From Sinorhizobium kostiense (GTDB taxonomy: Bacteria; Pseudomonadota; Alphaproteobacteria; Rhizobiales; Rhizobiaceae): DNA of 64,000 nucleotides. A model generated the notes under the pieces. That model was not told the DNA's origin. It worked only from the letters and a program-made list of their open reading frames with translations, and ran no database searches. The DNA lies in NCBI RefSeq assembly GCF_017874595.1, contig NZ_JAGILA010000004.1:1-64000 (forward strand), given 5' to 3'. A program made the position numbers and the translations under genes. Shown piece by piece: positions 19,426 to 29,285 of this stretch (positions are counted from its first letter, which is position 1; the number at the start of each line of letters is the position of its first letter).

Positions 19426-20089
19426 ACACGCCGATACGCAGGCGCTGGTCCGGCTCGTCACCTGGCTCTCGCCCGCCTTTCCCGTCGGCTCCTTTTCCTA
19501 TTCTGGGGGACTGGAGCAGGCGGTTCACGATGGGCTCGTTGCGAACGCCGGCGATCTGCGCCTGTGGCTCGACACGCTTATGCGGCGCGGGGCGCTTTGG
19601 AACGATGCGCTGCTGTTGGCCGAGAGCTATCGCAGCCACGATGATGCGCAGCGGTTAAAGGCCGCCGCGGAACTGGCGGAGGCACTCGCCGGTTCGCGCG
19701 AACGGCACATGGAGACCATGCTGCTCGGCGAGGCTTTCATTGCCGCCGCGGGCTACTGGCCCCATCCTGTGCTGCAAGTGCTGGGGGCGACCGCTGCCTA
19801 TCCGGTGGCGGTCGGCGCGGTCGCGGGCGCGCATCGCACCGGCATGGTGGCGGCGCTCGCCGCATTTCTCAACGCCAGCGCGTCGAACACAATTTCGGTC
19901 GCGATTCGCTGCGGCGTTTTCGGCCAGCGGGATGGTATCGGCGTTCTCGCGGGGCTGGAGGCTGCGATTTCGGAGGTAGCGGCGCTGGCCTCGGCTGGCT
20001 CCCTCGACGATCTTGGCTCGGCCGCGATCATCGCGGATATTGCTTCCTTGAGACACGAAACCCTGCATTCGCGCCTGTTTCGCTCCTGA
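19418..20089 (+). CDS. ureF: Urease accessory protein UreF
   Basis: 223-residue all-helical accessory protein that with UreD forms the platform for UreG. Recognised from [21 protein letters not shown] and [18 protein letters not shown] 19418 (MAEHADTQ) inside the end of ureE is chosen; an in-frame ATG at 19370 would add 16 residues translated from the His-rich region of ureE in another frame and is less likely. Confidence 0.94.
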   Translation: MAEHADTQALVRLVTWLSPAFPVGSFSYSGGLEQAVHDGLVANAGDLRLWLDTLMRRGALWNDALLLAESYRSHDDAQRLKAAAELAEALAGSRERHMETMLLGEAFIAAAGYWPHPVLQVLGATAAYPVAVGAVAGAHRTGMVAALAAFLNASASNTISVAIRCGVFGQRDGIGVLAGLEAAISEVAALASAGSLDDLGSAAIIADIASLRHETLHSRLFRS

Positions 20090-20139
20090 TGCATGTCGAT
20101 CATGCATGAAACCGATCGGCGCATGGAAAGGAATTGGAC

Positions 20140-20751
20140 ATGCCATCAAAAAACGGACCTCTTCGCGTCGGCATCGGTGGTCCGGTCGGTTCCGGCAAGA
20201 CGGCGCTCACCGATAAACTCTGCAAGGCAATGCGCGAGAAATATTCGGTCGCCGTCGTCACCAATGACATCTATACCAAGGAGGATGCTGAGGCGCTGGT
20301 GCGGATGCAGGCACTGTCTTCGGATCGCATCGTCGGCGTCGAGACCGGAGGCTGCCCGCATACGGCAATCCGCGAGGACGCATCGATCAACCTGCAGGCC
20401 ATTGCGGAGCTCAACCGGCGCATTCCAGGCCTCGACGTGGTTTTCATCGAATCCGGCGGCGACAATCTGGCGGCGACCTTTTCGCCAGATCTGGCTGACT
20501 TGACGATTTATGTGATTTCTGTCTGCCAGGGCGAAGAAATCCCGCGCAAAGGCGGTCCGGGAATTACCAAATCCGACCTGCTCGTCATCAACAAGAAGGA
20601 CCTCGCTCCTCATGTCGGCGCCGATCTTGAGGTGATGGAGCGCGATGCGGCGCGGATGCGGGCTGAAAAGCCCTTCGTCTTCTCAAACATGAAACACGGG
20701 GACGGCATCGACCGGATAGTCGAGTTTCTGACGGTGCATGGCGGCCTCTGA
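20140..20751 (+). CDS. ureG: Urease accessory GTPase UreG
   Basis: 203-residue SIMIBI GTPase that hydrolyses GTP during nickel insertion into urease. P-loop [13 protein letters not shown], switch region [11 protein letters not shown], the metal-binding CPH motif in [26 protein letters not shown] and guanine specificity motif NKKDL. ATG 20140 follows AAAGGAA. Confidence 0.97.
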   Translation: MPSKNGPLRVGIGGPVGSGKTALTDKLCKAMREKYSVAVVTNDIYTKEDAEALVRMQALSSDRIVGVETGGCPHTAIREDASINLQAIAELNRRIPGLDVVFIESGGDNLAATFSPDLADLTIYVISVCQGEEIPRKGGPGITKSDLLVINKKDLAPHVGADLEVMERDAARMRAEKPFVFSNMKHGDGIDRIVEFLTVHGGL

Positions 20752-20868
20752 GCCGGCTGCAAGCCACGGCTGGCTTCAGAACTCCTTGACCCCGTCTGTC
20801 GCGAGTTTCCATCACGCGGCCCTGGAGGCGCCGAGGCAGCAGCAAGCTGATGTCGTGTCGTGTGTTCA

Positions 20869-20908
20869 GACGCGCAAAGGCCGCTGCAGCACCTTTATAT
20901 CGCTGCAT
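20869..20908 (-). repeat. Dispersed palindromic element (fragment)
   Basis: Read on the minus strand this gives atgcagcgatataaaggtgc followed by tgcagcggcctttgcgcgtc. It is the same family as the elements at 32171-32233, 42464-42508 and 53638-53693. It lies between the convergent ureG and RND pump genes. The other bases of the 197-base gap hold nothing recognisable. Confidence 0.6.
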
Positions 20909-20948
20909 CAGTGTCCGCGCCCAATAGGGGGCGCGGTTCGCGGGACGT

Positions 20949-23900
20949 TCATTCGGCGGCAAGAGCCGGATGGGTGATGACCTTGCGGTCGGACTTGCCG
21001 CGCCGTTCGGCCTCCAGCGCCTTGATGCGCTCCTCGAGGCTCTCGATCGTGCTACCCTGTTCGGCGGCGAGCCTGCTGAGCGCTTCGGGGTCGAGCGGCA
21101 GGTCCTCCTTGTCCTTCTTGCCGACGAAACGGCCGAAGACCCAGGCAAGCAGTCGCGACAGGTCGTCCATGATCAGGAAGAAGGAGGGGACGACGACGAG
21201 GCTCAAGACCGTGGAAACGATGATGCCGCCGATCACGGCGATCGCCATCGGTGCGCGGAAGGAGCCGCCTTCGCCGACGCCGAGCGCCGAAGGCAGCATG
21301 CCCGCGGACATGGCGATCGACGTCATGACGATCGGGCGGGCACGCTTGCGGCCGGCCTCGACCATCGCCAGGGTCCGGTCCATGCCGTGATGCATCATCT
21401 CGATACCGAAATCGACGAGGAGGATTGCGTTCTTGGTGACGATGCCCATCAGCATCAAGATGCCGATGAGAACGGGCATGGACAGTGAATTCTGCGTCAG
21501 GATCAAGGCCGCAGCCACCCCACCGATTGCCAGCGGAAGCGAGAACAGGATGGTGAAAGGTTGGATCACGTCCTTGAACAGCAGGATGAGCACGACCAGC
21601 ACCATCATCAGGCCAAGCAGCATGGCATTGCCGAAGCTCTGCTGCATCTCCGCCTGGACCTCGGCATCGCCGCTTTCGAGGAACTCTACCGTCGCCGGCA
21701 GCTTCGCTTCGCCGGCGATCTCCTTGAAGCGGGCCGATGCAGTGTCGAGTGCGACGCCGACCGGTAGATCGGCACCAAGTTTGACCACGCGGTTGCGGTC
21801 GTAGCGCTTGATGGAACTCGGCCCCTCCGAATAGTTGATGTCGGCGACGCTCGAGAGCGGAACCGTGGCGCCGGATGCCGTCTGGACTTTCAGATTGCGG
21901 ATGGCGGCCAAGTCGGTGCGGAAATCGCGATCGAGCTGGACCCGGATCGGAATCAGACGCCCGTCGAGCGCGATCTTCGTAAGTTGCGCATCGATGTCGC
22001 CGATGGTGGCGACGCGGATGACCTCCGAAATCTGCGCGGTCGTGATGCCAAGACGCGACATCTGTTCGTCGCGCGGGCGGATCTGCAATTCCGGTCGGGG
22101 CAGCGCCCCGTCGGGGCTGACATTTGCGAGAAGCGGATCTCTGCGCAGCTTGGCTTCCAGGATGGCGACGGCCTTGTCCAGATCCGCCTCGTTATTGGAA
22201 AGCAGGTTGAACGATAGGTCGCGCTCGCCGCGGTCGTTGAGCTTGGTGACGCGAACGTCCGGAATTTCCTGGAGCCGCGCGTAGATTTCCGTTTCGATCT
22301 CCGACTGCGGTTTCGTGCGGCCCGCTGGCGCCAACTTGGGTAAATACTGCCCAATCAGTGGTGTTCGGCCGATCACGTCGTTGACCACCTTGTTGAGGAG
22401 CGAGTGGTCGAGTTTTTGCAGGAGTACGGTCACCGCGGCGCGCCGCAGCTCGAGATCGCCCTTCGGCGAAGCGCCGCCCAGCACGAAGATGTTTTCGACA
22501 CCTTCAATATCCTTGATCCGGTTGTAGATCTCGGTCGTCGTGCGCTCGGTATCTGCGAGCATCGCATCCGGCGGCAGCTCGATCGAAAGGCTGACGCGCG
22601 AGTTGTCTTCCGGCGGCAGGAAACTGCCGGGCACGAAAACTATGAGTGCGAGCACGGAGCCCACCGTGAGGACAATCGCGGCAAGCAGCGTTGAATAGCG
22701 CGTGTACCAGCGCCTCGTCGTGAATTGCACGAGGCGCGTATATTGGCGCATCATGAAGCCTTCGTCGCCATGGTAACCGTCCGCATCGGTCGGCTTCATC
22801 AGATAGGCCGCCATCACCGGCGTGATCAGGCGCGCGACCAGAAGCGAGAAGAAGACGGCAACGGCGACGGTCAGGCCGAACTGGATGAAGTACTGGCCCG
22901 GAATTCCCGGCATGAAGGAGACGGGCACGAAGACGGCGATGATCGTGAAGGTCGTGGCGATGACGGCGAGGCCGATCTCGTCAGCAGCCTCGATAGCAGC
23001 CTTGTAGGGCGACTTGCCCATGTGGATGTGCCGCTCGATGTTCTCGATCTCGACGATCGCGTCGTCGACGAGGATGCCGGTCGCCAGCGTCATGGCGAGG
23101 AAGCTCACGAGGTTCAGCGAAAAGCCGAGGAGCTCCATCACCCAGAAGGTGGGGATAGCGGAGAGTGGCAGGGCGACGGCAGCAATCAGCGTGGCGCGCC
23201 AATTGCGCAGGAACAGCATCACGACAATGACGGCGAGGAGCGCGCCTTCCATCAGCGTGTGGATCGCCGCCTCGTAATTGCCATAGGTGAAGTAAACCGA
23301 GTCGTCGACCATCTCGATGGTGACGTCCGGGTGCTTCGCGCGGATATCGTCGAGCGTCTGGGCCACCGTTTCGGCCACCGTCACTTCGCTCGCTCCCTTG
23401 GCGCGGAAGACGGCAAAGGTCACGCCGGGGTGGCCGTTGAACCGCGCGAAGGATTTGGGCTCCTCATAGGTGTCGGTCACGGTGCCGAGCTCCGACAGGC
23501 GCACGAAGCGGCCATTCGGTAGCGAGATCATCGTGTTGGAGAGGCTTGCCACGTCGCGCGTGTCGCCCAAGGTGCGGATCGCCTGTTCGCTGCCGCCGAC
23601 CTGACCGCGGCCGGAGCCGAGATCGAGATTCATGCGGCGGAGCTGGCCATTCACGTCGGCGGCCGTGATGCCAAAGGAATTCAGCCGATCCTCGTCGAGC
23701 TCGACGCGGATCTCGCGGTCGGAGCCGCCATAGCGGTCCACGCGGCCGATGCCGCTCTTGCCCTGGATCGCGCGCTTGATCGTGTCGTCGACGAACCAGG
23801 AGAGTTCTTCAAGCGTCATCCCAGGCGAGGAGACCGAGAATGTCTGGATTGCCTGCCCTTCGACATCGATCTTGGCGACGATTGGCTCGTCGATTGTCGT

Positions 23901-24260
23901 CGGCAGGTCGCCGCGAATGCGGTCGATCGCATCCTTGACGTCTTGAACCGCTTGAGTTGTCGGCACCTCCATGCGGAATATGACGGCGGTGGTGGAACTA
24001 CCGTCAGTGATCGTCGACTCGATATGGTCGACGCCGGAGATACCGGCGACCGCGTCCTCGATCTCCTTGGTGACCTGGGTCTCGAGTTCGGCAGGTGCCG
24101 CCCCGCTCTGCGTGACGGCGATCGAAACGATCGGCACGTCGATGTTCGGGAAACGGGTGATCGGCAGCGAGTTGAAAGACTGCCAGCCGAGCACGACAAG
24201 CACGAAAAACGCCAGGATCGGCGCGACCGGATTGCGGATGGACCAGGCGGAGAAGTTCAT
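20949..24260 (-). CDS. RND-type multidrug efflux permease (AcrB/MexF, HAE1 family)
   Basis: 1103-residue proton-driven inner-membrane pump. ATG 24260 (MNFSAWSIRNPVAPILAFFV) follows GGGAAAGAG. It has twelve expected membrane segments with two large periplasmic loops, the proton-relay aspartate pair in LATGILVDDAIVEIENIERH (TM4) and Lys in MGIVTKNAILLVDFG (TM10). The aspartates without a heavy-metal Glu motif place it with HAE1 rather than HME pumps. A coiled C-terminal tail (LAAEQGSTIESLEERIKALE) is added. The adaptor gene is 13 bases upstream in the same operon. No outer-membrane channel gene is present here, so a TolC elsewhere is expected. Substrates cannot be predicted. Confidence 0.93.
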   Translation of the reverse strand: MNFSAWSIRNPVAPILAFFVLVVLGWQSFNSLPITRFPNIDVPIVSIAVTQSGAAPAELETQVTKEIEDAVAGISGVDHIESTITDGSSTTAVIFRMEVPTTQAVQDVKDAIDRIRGDLPTTIDEPIVAKIDVEGQAIQTFSVSSPGMTLEELSWFVDDTIKRAIQGKSGIGRVDRYGGSDREIRVELDEDRLNSFGITAADVNGQLRRMNLDLGSGRGQVGGSEQAIRTLGDTRDVASLSNTMISLPNGRFVRLSELGTVTDTYEEPKSFARFNGHPGVTFAVFRAKGASEVTVAETVAQTLDDIRAKHPDVTIEMVDDSVYFTYGNYEAAIHTLMEGALLAVIVVMLFLRNWRATLIAAVALPLSAIPTFWVMELLGFSLNLVSFLAMTLATGILVDDAIVEIENIERHIHMGKSPYKAAIEAADEIGLAVIATTFTIIAVFVPVSFMPGIPGQYFIQFGLTVAVAVFFSLLVARLITPVMAAYLMKPTDADGYHGDEGFMMRQYTRLVQFTTRRWYTRYSTLLAAIVLTVGSVLALIVFVPGSFLPPEDNSRVSLSIELPPDAMLADTERTTTEIYNRIKDIEGVENIFVLGGASPKGDLELRRAAVTVLLQKLDHSLLNKVVNDVIGRTPLIGQYLPKLAPAGRTKPQSEIETEIYARLQEIPDVRVTKLNDRGERDLSFNLLSNNEADLDKAVAILEAKLRRDPLLANVSPDGALPRPELQIRPRDEQMSRLGITTAQISEVIRVATIGDIDAQLTKIALDGRLIPIRVQLDRDFRTDLAAIRNLKVQTASGATVPLSSVADINYSEGPSSIKRYDRNRVVKLGADLPVGVALDTASARFKEIAGEAKLPATVEFLESGDAEVQAEMQQSFGNAMLLGLMMVLVVLILLFKDVIQPFTILFSLPLAIGGVAAALILTQNSLSMPVLIGILMLMGIVTKNAILLVDFGIEMMHHGMDRTLAMVEAGRKRARPIVMTSIAMSAGMLPSALGVGEGGSFRAPMAIAVIGGIIVSTVLSLVVVPSFFLIMDDLSRLLAWVFGRFVGKKDKEDLPLDPEALSRLAAEQGSTIESLEERIKALEAERRGKSDRKVITHPALAAE

Positions 24261-24273
24261 GGTCTCTTTCCCG

Positions 24274-25461
24274 TCAATTGGTGATCGGCTTGTCCGGCTT
24301 GACCGGATTGATGCGGTCGCCGTCGCGCACATAGGCGCCGGCCTTTGCGACGACCTGTTCGCCCGGCACCAGCCCCGAGATGATTTCGACGAACTGCCCG
24401 TCCTGAATACCGGTCGTCACCGGTTTGAGGTGAACGATGCCTTCCTCGACCTTGCGGACGATCGACTTGCCGTCTTCCGCTGTAACAGCGGTTTGCGGCA
24501 GAACCACTGTCTGCCTCTGCTCTACGGTGATAGTCGCGCTCGCATACATGCCCGCGCGGGCTTCCGCCGTGTCGGCGAGGGTGATGTGCACGGTGCCAAG
24601 GCGGGTCTGCGGATCGACGGTCGGTGCTATCAACCGGACCTTGCCTTCTATGATTGTGCTACTGCCGGCGAGCTTGACCGTTGCGGGTTGCCCGACTGCA
24701 AGCTTGATGACGTCGGCCTCGGTCACCTCGGCCTTCATCTCGATCGCCCCGTCGCGAATAATGGCGAAAAGCGGCTGGCCGCTGCCGTTCGCGATCGCGC
24801 CGATCTTGGCGTTCTTGGCGGAAACGATACCGCTGACGGGTGCCTTGACGGCGGTGCGGGCGAGGCGCAGGTCGATATCTTCGATCTGAGCCTCTATCAC
24901 CTTCATGTCCGCAGATGCTACGCCGATAGATTGCTCGGCTGAACGGAGGCGGGCGCGCGCGGCGGCCGAGAGCGCCTTCAGCCGGTCAGCCTCGGCGGTG
25001 GAGACAGTCCCATTTGTCGAAAGCTGGGCGGCGCGGTCGGCGACGCGCGTCGCCTCTTCGGCGTTCGCCTTGGCCTCGGCGAGCTGCGCCTGCGATTGCG
25101 CGACGGCAGCGTCCGCCTTGGCAAGATTGGCCTTGAGCTGGCTCTTCTGGAGCAGGAGCGCGTCGTCGTTGAGGATGACCAGCGTGCTTCCTTGCTCGAC
25201 CCGATCGCCGACATCGGCATTCAACGAGCGGATCGAAAGCCCGTCCACCAGCGGTGAAACATAAGTCTCCTCGACCGGCTCGATCGACCCGGTAGCAAGA
25301 ACGCGATCGCTAATGGTGCGTTCCACCGCGTCGGTGACGATGATCGACGGCAAGAGCTGATCCTGCTGTGGCTTGGCGGCGTCCTCGGCGGAGGCGATCG
25401 ATAAAGCGCCGAGCGTCATCGCTGCACAGGCCGCAAAAAGGGATAGGAGTCTCTGAGCCAT
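24274..25461 (-). CDS. RND efflux periplasmic adaptor (HlyD/MFP family)
   Basis: 395-residue adaptor that joins the RND pump to the outer-membrane channel. Signal peptide MAQRLLSLFAACAAMTLGAL. Domains in order: split biotinyl-lipoyl domain (VSPLVDGLSIRSLNADVGDR and APVSGIVSAKNAKIGAIANG), a long alpha-helical hairpin rich in Ala, Gln and Glu at residues about 110-185, a beta-barrel, and a membrane-proximal domain ending near the C-terminus. Transcribed together with the pump. Confidence 0.92.
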   Translation of the reverse strand: MAQRLLSLFAACAAMTLGALSIASAEDAAKPQQDQLLPSIIVTDAVERTISDRVLATGSIEPVEETYVSPLVDGLSIRSLNADVGDRVEQGSTLVILNDDALLLQKSQLKANLAKADAAVAQSQAQLAEAKANAEEATRVADRAAQLSTNGTVSTAEADRLKALSAAARARLRSAEQSIGVASADMKVIEAQIEDIDLRLARTAVKAPVSGIVSAKNAKIGAIANGSGQPLFAIIRDGAIEMKAEVTEADVIKLAVGQPATVKLAGSSTIIEGKVRLIAPTVDPQTRLGTVHITLADTAEARAGMYASATITVEQRQTVVLPQTAVTAEDGKSIVRKVEEGIVHLKPVTTGIQDGQFVEIISGLVPGEQVVAKAGAYVRDGDRINPVKPDKPITN

Positions 25462-25864
25462 CGGCCGTCGTCCCGAATATAGAAACTAAATCAATACGTC
25501 GCCACCCAAGGAAGCGACTGCAATCACGCTATTCCCGTACACAGCGCGGCCGGTCGTGAAGCCGGGACTGCGACGCGCACTCAATCCTCTCCCGACCGAT
25601 CGGTTTCAAGCCGAAGGGCGTGCTTGCATGTCTTGTTCCCGTCTGCTTCAGGACGAAGTCATGCAGCTGGGATAAATTCCCACGAAAAGCAAGATCAAGG
25701 GAAAACCAGTCCCCTTTTCTGCCTCTCCTTCAATTAAACGTTCCGCGCCTATGTAATCTTCGCGGCAAGTGCTTACAAGGGCGAAAAAGTGATGGTGCCT
25801 CAATATTTCCGCGCATGTGCCCGGGGTTGGATGCAACTTGTAGGACAGGTTGAATATCGCAAAG
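25462..25864. other. Intergenic region between the efflux operon and the ABC substrate-binding gene
   Basis: About 400 bases with no convincing gene. It should hold the promoter of the efflux operon near 25462. No TetR gene or clear operator is seen next to the pump. Confidence 0.5.
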
Positions 25865-25896
25865 AAAGCGCGCGCGGCCGGTGCCGCGCGCGCTTT
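25865..25896 (-). terminator. Strong hairpin after the ABC substrate-binding gene
   Basis: Perfect inverted repeat with arms aaagcgcgcgcggc and gccgcgcgcgcttt and loop cggt, 14 bases after the stop of the substrate-binding gene on the minus strand. The T-run after it is short (ttt, then ttt again). Confidence 0.8.
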
Positions 25897-25910
25897 GCTG
25901 AGTGTCAAAC

Positions 25911-26903
25911 CTATTTCAGCGCTTCATCGGTGATCTCATGTGTCCAGGCGCCTTCCGGCTCCTTGGAAATCACCGGATCGGAACCGCCGGAGAGCAGCGA
26001 TTCCACCGTCCGCTTGTAGTCGGCCTCGTCGAGGGCGCCGTTGGAGCCGGCCGTGAGCTTGGCGATTTCTCCCATCATCCGCTTCTGGTGTTTCTCCGTC
26101 TGGGCGCCGGTGGCGTCGTTCTCGAGTACGATCTCCGCCGCCTCGTCGGGGTTCTCCTCGGCATATTTCCAACCCTTCATCGAAGCGCGGACGAATTTCA
26201 CCATCTTTTCCTTGAAGGCCGGGTCCTTGAGCTTGTCCTCGAGAACGTAGAGCCCGTCCTCGAGCGTTGCGACGCCCTGGTCTTCATATTTGAAAGTGAC
26301 GAGATCCTCCGGCTTAATGCCGGCATCGATGACCTGCCAGTATTCGTTGTAGGTCATCGTCGAGATGCAGGCCGCCTGCTTCTGGATCAGCGGGTCGACA
26401 TTGAAACCCTGCTTGAGCACGGTCACGCCATTCGGTCCGCCGTCCGTCGGGATCTTCAGCTGCGACATCCACGACAGGAACGGATATTCATTGCCGAAGA
26501 ACCAGACGCCGAGCGTCTTGCCCTTGAAGTCCTCCGGGGTCTTCACGCCCGATTCCTTGAGACAGGTGAGCATCATGCCGGAGTGCTTGAAGGGCTGGGC
26601 GATGTTGACGAGCGGAACGCCCTTCTCACGCGTGGCGAGAGCGGAGGGCATCCAGTCGACGATGACATCGGCGCCACCGCCGGCGATGACCTGCGGCGGT
26701 GCGATATCGGGACCGCCCGGCTTGATCTCGACATCCAGGCCTTCTTCGTCGTAGAAGCCCTTGTCCTTGGCGACGTAGTAGCCGGCAAACTGGGCCTGCG
26801 TCACCCATTTCAGCTGCAGCGTGACCTTGTCGGCCGCATTGGCATGGAAGGCGGCGAGCGAAAAGGCACCCGCTGCCAGCAGAGATGCAAGTTTCTTGTT
26901 CAT
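25911..26903 (-). CDS. ABC transporter substrate-binding protein, NMT1/THI5-like
   Basis: 330-residue periplasmic binding protein with signal peptide MNKKLASLLAAGAFSLAAF (cleavage after ANA). The mature part has VTLQLKWVTQAQFAGYYVAK, which matches binding proteins for pyrimidine-like rings (thiamine precursor, riboflavin and pyrimidine importers). It is the last gene of an importer operon and lies next to pyrimidine-degradation genes, so uracil, thymine or a related ring compound is the likely ligand; this is an inference from context. Confidence 0.85.
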   Translation of the reverse strand: MNKKLASLLAAGAFSLAAFHANAADKVTLQLKWVTQAQFAGYYVAKDKGFYDEEGLDVEIKPGGPDIAPPQVIAGGGADVIVDWMPSALATREKGVPLVNIAQPFKHSGMMLTCLKESGVKTPEDFKGKTLGVWFFGNEYPFLSWMSQLKIPTDGGPNGVTVLKQGFNVDPLIQKQAACISTMTYNEYWQVIDAGIKPEDLVTFKYEDQGVATLEDGLYVLEDKLKDPAFKEKMVKFVRASMKGWKYAEENPDEAAEIVLENDATGAQTEKHQKRMMGEIAKLTAGSNGALDEADYKRTVESLLSGGSDPVISKEPEGAWTHEITDEALK

Positions 26904-26935
26904 TTCAGTTCCCTCTTGTCATTGCGCCAATATCA

Positions 26936-27046
26936 GAGCGGGATGAGGAAAGTGTGCGCAGTTTTCCGCCCGCATCCCGTTCTAAACCTTTAGAAACGAT
27001 CACGTTTATGATTTTGGGTCGAATCGACCAAAATCATCGTGATCTA
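26936..27046. repeat. RIME1-type intergenic element with two palindromes
   Basis: About 110 bases made of two imperfect palindromes. The first has arms cgggatg/cgcatcccg (26939-26986). The second is atgattttgggtcgaatcgac-type with the outer arms gatcacg/cgtgatc (26998-27044). Size and structure match the Rhizobium intergenic mosaic element RIME1 known from literature. It ends inside the stop codon of the neighbouring permease gene. Confidence 0.8.
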
Positions 27047-27913
27047 GGCCCGGCCACTGCGGATGGACGGATGCCAGAAGGTGACGGCGCGCTCGATGAG
27101 CGCGACCACCCCGTAAAAGACGGAGCCAGCCACCGCCGCGACGGCGATCTCGGCCCAGACCATGTCGACGTTCATGCGGCCCACTTCCGTGGAGATCCGG
27201 AAGCCCATGCCGACAATGGGCGTTCCGAAGAACTCGGCCACGATGGCGCCGATCAGCGCCAGAGTGGAGTTGATCTTGAGTGCATTGAAGATGAATGGCC
27301 AGGCGGCGGGCAGGCGCAGCTTGACGAGTGTCTGCCACCAGCTTGCGGCATAGGTGCGCATCAGGTCGCGCTCCATATGGCTCGCGGCCGCCAGGCCGGA
27401 GACCGTGTTCACGAGCATCGGGAAAAAGGTCATGATCACCACGACCGCGACCTTCGACTGCCAGTCGAAACCGAACCACATGACCATGATCGGCGCGACG
27501 CCGATGACGGGAAGGGCGGAAACGAAATTGCCGAGCGGCAGCAAGCCCTTCTGCAGGAAGGGCGAGCGGTCGATCAGGATCGCCACGAGGAAACCGAGGC
27601 CGCAGCCGAGCGCATAGCCCGTCAGCACGGATTTCAAGAAAGTCTGCCGGAAATCGGCTGCGAGCGTCGGCACTGAATTGAGGAGCCTCTGCCAGATCAT
27701 CGACGGCGCCGGCAGCAGCACCGAGGGAATGCCGAAGCCGCGGACGATGCCCTCCCAGAGGACGAGGATGGTGATGCCGAAGAGGAGCGGCACGGCGAAA
27801 CGGGCGGCGCTGGCGGCGGTTCGGCTCTGAAAGCGTTGACGGACCAGCCATTCGTTGAAGGCCCAGGCGAGCAGCCAGAAGAGGAGGGCACCGGCAATAG
27901 CGGGATAGTTCAT
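27044..27913 (-). CDS. ABC transporter permease (NitT/TauT-like)
   Basis: 289-residue inner-membrane permease of the BPD type. The cytoplasmic EAA-like loop is RTYAASWWQTLVKLRLPAAW, and the hydrophobic pattern gives six or seven membrane segments. The substrate-binding gene follows after the RIME element. Its stop codon TAG (27046-27044) is built from the RIME repeat. Its start overlaps the end of the other permease by four bases (ATGA). Confidence 0.88.
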   Translation of the reverse strand: MNYPAIAGALLFWLLAWAFNEWLVRQRFQSRTAASAARFAVPLLFGITILVLWEGIVRGFGIPSVLLPAPSMIWQRLLNSVPTLAADFRQTFLKSVLTGYALGCGLGFLVAILIDRSPFLQKGLLPLGNFVSALPVIGVAPIMVMWFGFDWQSKVAVVVIMTFFPMLVNTVSGLAAASHMERDLMRTYAASWWQTLVKLRLPAAWPFIFNALKINSTLALIGAIVAEFFGTPIVGMGFRISTEVGRMNVDMVWAEIAVAAVAGSVFYGVVALIERAVTFWHPSIRSGRA

Positions 27914-28794
27914 GGCCTGGCTCCCATGCGCTTCAACACGGCTGAATGCGCCAGGCCGACGATCATGACGAGGACGGCTGCGAGCGCTGCCGCCATGAAC
28001 AATGCCGCCCAGATTTGTACCGTCTGCCCGTAATAGGAACCCGCGAGCAGGCGGGCCCCGAGTCCGGCCACCGCGCCGGTCGGCAGTTCGCCGACGATGG
28101 CGCCGACGAGAGAGATTGCGACTGCGACTTTGAGCGATGTGAAAAGATAAGGCATCGAGGAGGGCCAGCGCAGCTTCCAGAAGGTCTGGGCCGGTGAGGC
28201 GTTGTAGGTATGCATGAGGTCGAGCTGGATCGTTTCCGGGCTGCGCAATCCCTTGACCATGCCGACGACCACCGGGAAGAACGAAAGATAGGTGGAAATC
28301 AGCGCCTTAGGCAGAAGACCTGCGATGCCGATGGCGTTGAGCACGACGATGATCATCGGCGCGATCGCCAGGATCGGGATCGTCTGGCTGGCGATCACCC
28401 ACGGCATCAGCGAGCGGTCCATGGCGCGGTTGTGGACGATGCCTACGGCGAGAAGAATTCCGAGTGCGGCGCCGATCCCGAAGCCGAACAGGGTTGCCGA
28501 GAGCGTGATCCAGGCGTGATAGACGAGGCTGCGCTTGGAGGTGATCGCCTTGTTGGCGGTCGTGTCCCAGATCTCGGCGATCACCTGGTGCGGCGCCGGC
28601 AGCACCGGGCGCTCCTGGGCCATCGTATTCTTGAGAAGGTCGGAGAACGCGATCTCAGTGCCGGCACGGGCGGCCGTGTCGCGCTCGAAGGGGGCGTTCA
28701 GGAAGACGGTGGCGACGTACCAAATGGCGATCAGGAGGATAACGACGGTGGAGATGGGGAGGAGTTTGTCCTTGAGGAAGCTATCTTGGCGCAT
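27910..28794 (-). CDS. ABC transporter permease (NitT/TauT-like)
   Basis: 294-residue partner permease. ATG 28794 is preferred over GTG 28800 because GGGAGG lies about eight bases before it. The EAA-like loop is MHTYNASPAQTFWKLRWPSS. A long periplasmic segment (residues about 35-85) separates the first two membrane segments, as in pairs of unequal permeases of pyrimidine or riboflavin importers. Confidence 0.88.
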   Translation of the reverse strand: MRQDSFLKDKLLPISTVVILLIAIWYVATVFLNAPFERDTAARAGTEIAFSDLLKNTMAQERPVLPAPHQVIAEIWDTTANKAITSKRSLVYHAWITLSATLFGFGIGAALGILLAVGIVHNRAMDRSLMPWVIASQTIPILAIAPMIIVVLNAIGIAGLLPKALISTYLSFFPVVVGMVKGLRSPETIQLDLMHTYNASPAQTFWKLRWPSSMPYLFTSLKVAVAISLVGAIVGELPTGAVAGLGARLLAGSYYGQTVQIWAALFMAAALAAVLVMIVGLAHSAVLKRMGARP

Positions 28795-28796
28795 AG

Positions 28797-29285
28797 TCAC
28801 GCCTCCCGTCCGCTAAACGACACGGCACGCCAAGAGTAGAGGATATCCGGCAAGCCCTCCTCGTTATCGCCATTCGTTCTGCGTAGGGGAAAGAAGCCCT
28901 CGCGTCTGTAGAAACGCTGTGCACCGGTATTGTGTTCGAAAGTCCATAGCCTTAGCTCGGTTTTCGCCCGTTCTTTTGCTTCACGGAGCAGCGCAGTTCC
29001 GATTCCGACGCCTCGGTATCGCTCGTCCAGATATAGCGCCGACACAAAGCCGTTCTCAGCGAGAGCGAGAAAGCCTGCAATTTCGCCCTGACAGTCAGCG
29101 ACGATGACCTCCCCGTTCGCAAAGAGCACCTCTCGGTAATATCGCTGCACATCGGCGGGCGCGTGAACCCTTGGCATCCAGGCTGTAGCGTCCACCCAGC
29201 GATTGAAGATGTCGGCACACACATCCATGTCCGCCAAAGCCGCATCGCGACAACGGACCTGAGCGGCGCAAGGACTATTCATCAT
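28797..29285 (-). CDS. GNAT-family N-acetyltransferase embedded in the ABC operon
   Basis: 162-residue acetyl-CoA-dependent acyltransferase. The cofactor-binding motif A is LYLDERYRGVGIGTALLREA (R/Q-x-x-G-x-G/A type), followed by EHNTGAQRFYRREGFFPL. Its start (ATG 29285 or 29282) overlaps the ATPase stop by 11 bases and its stop lies two bases before the next permease start, so it is translated within the transporter operon. Acetyl acceptor unknown. Confidence 0.8.
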   Translation of the reverse strand: MMNSPCAAQVRCRDAALADMDVCADIFNRWVDATAWMPRVHAPADVQRYYREVLFANGEVIVADCQGEIAGFLALAENGFVSALYLDERYRGVGIGTALLREAKERAKTELRLWTFEHNTGAQRFYRREGFFPLRRTNGDNEEGLPDILYSWRAVSFSGREA

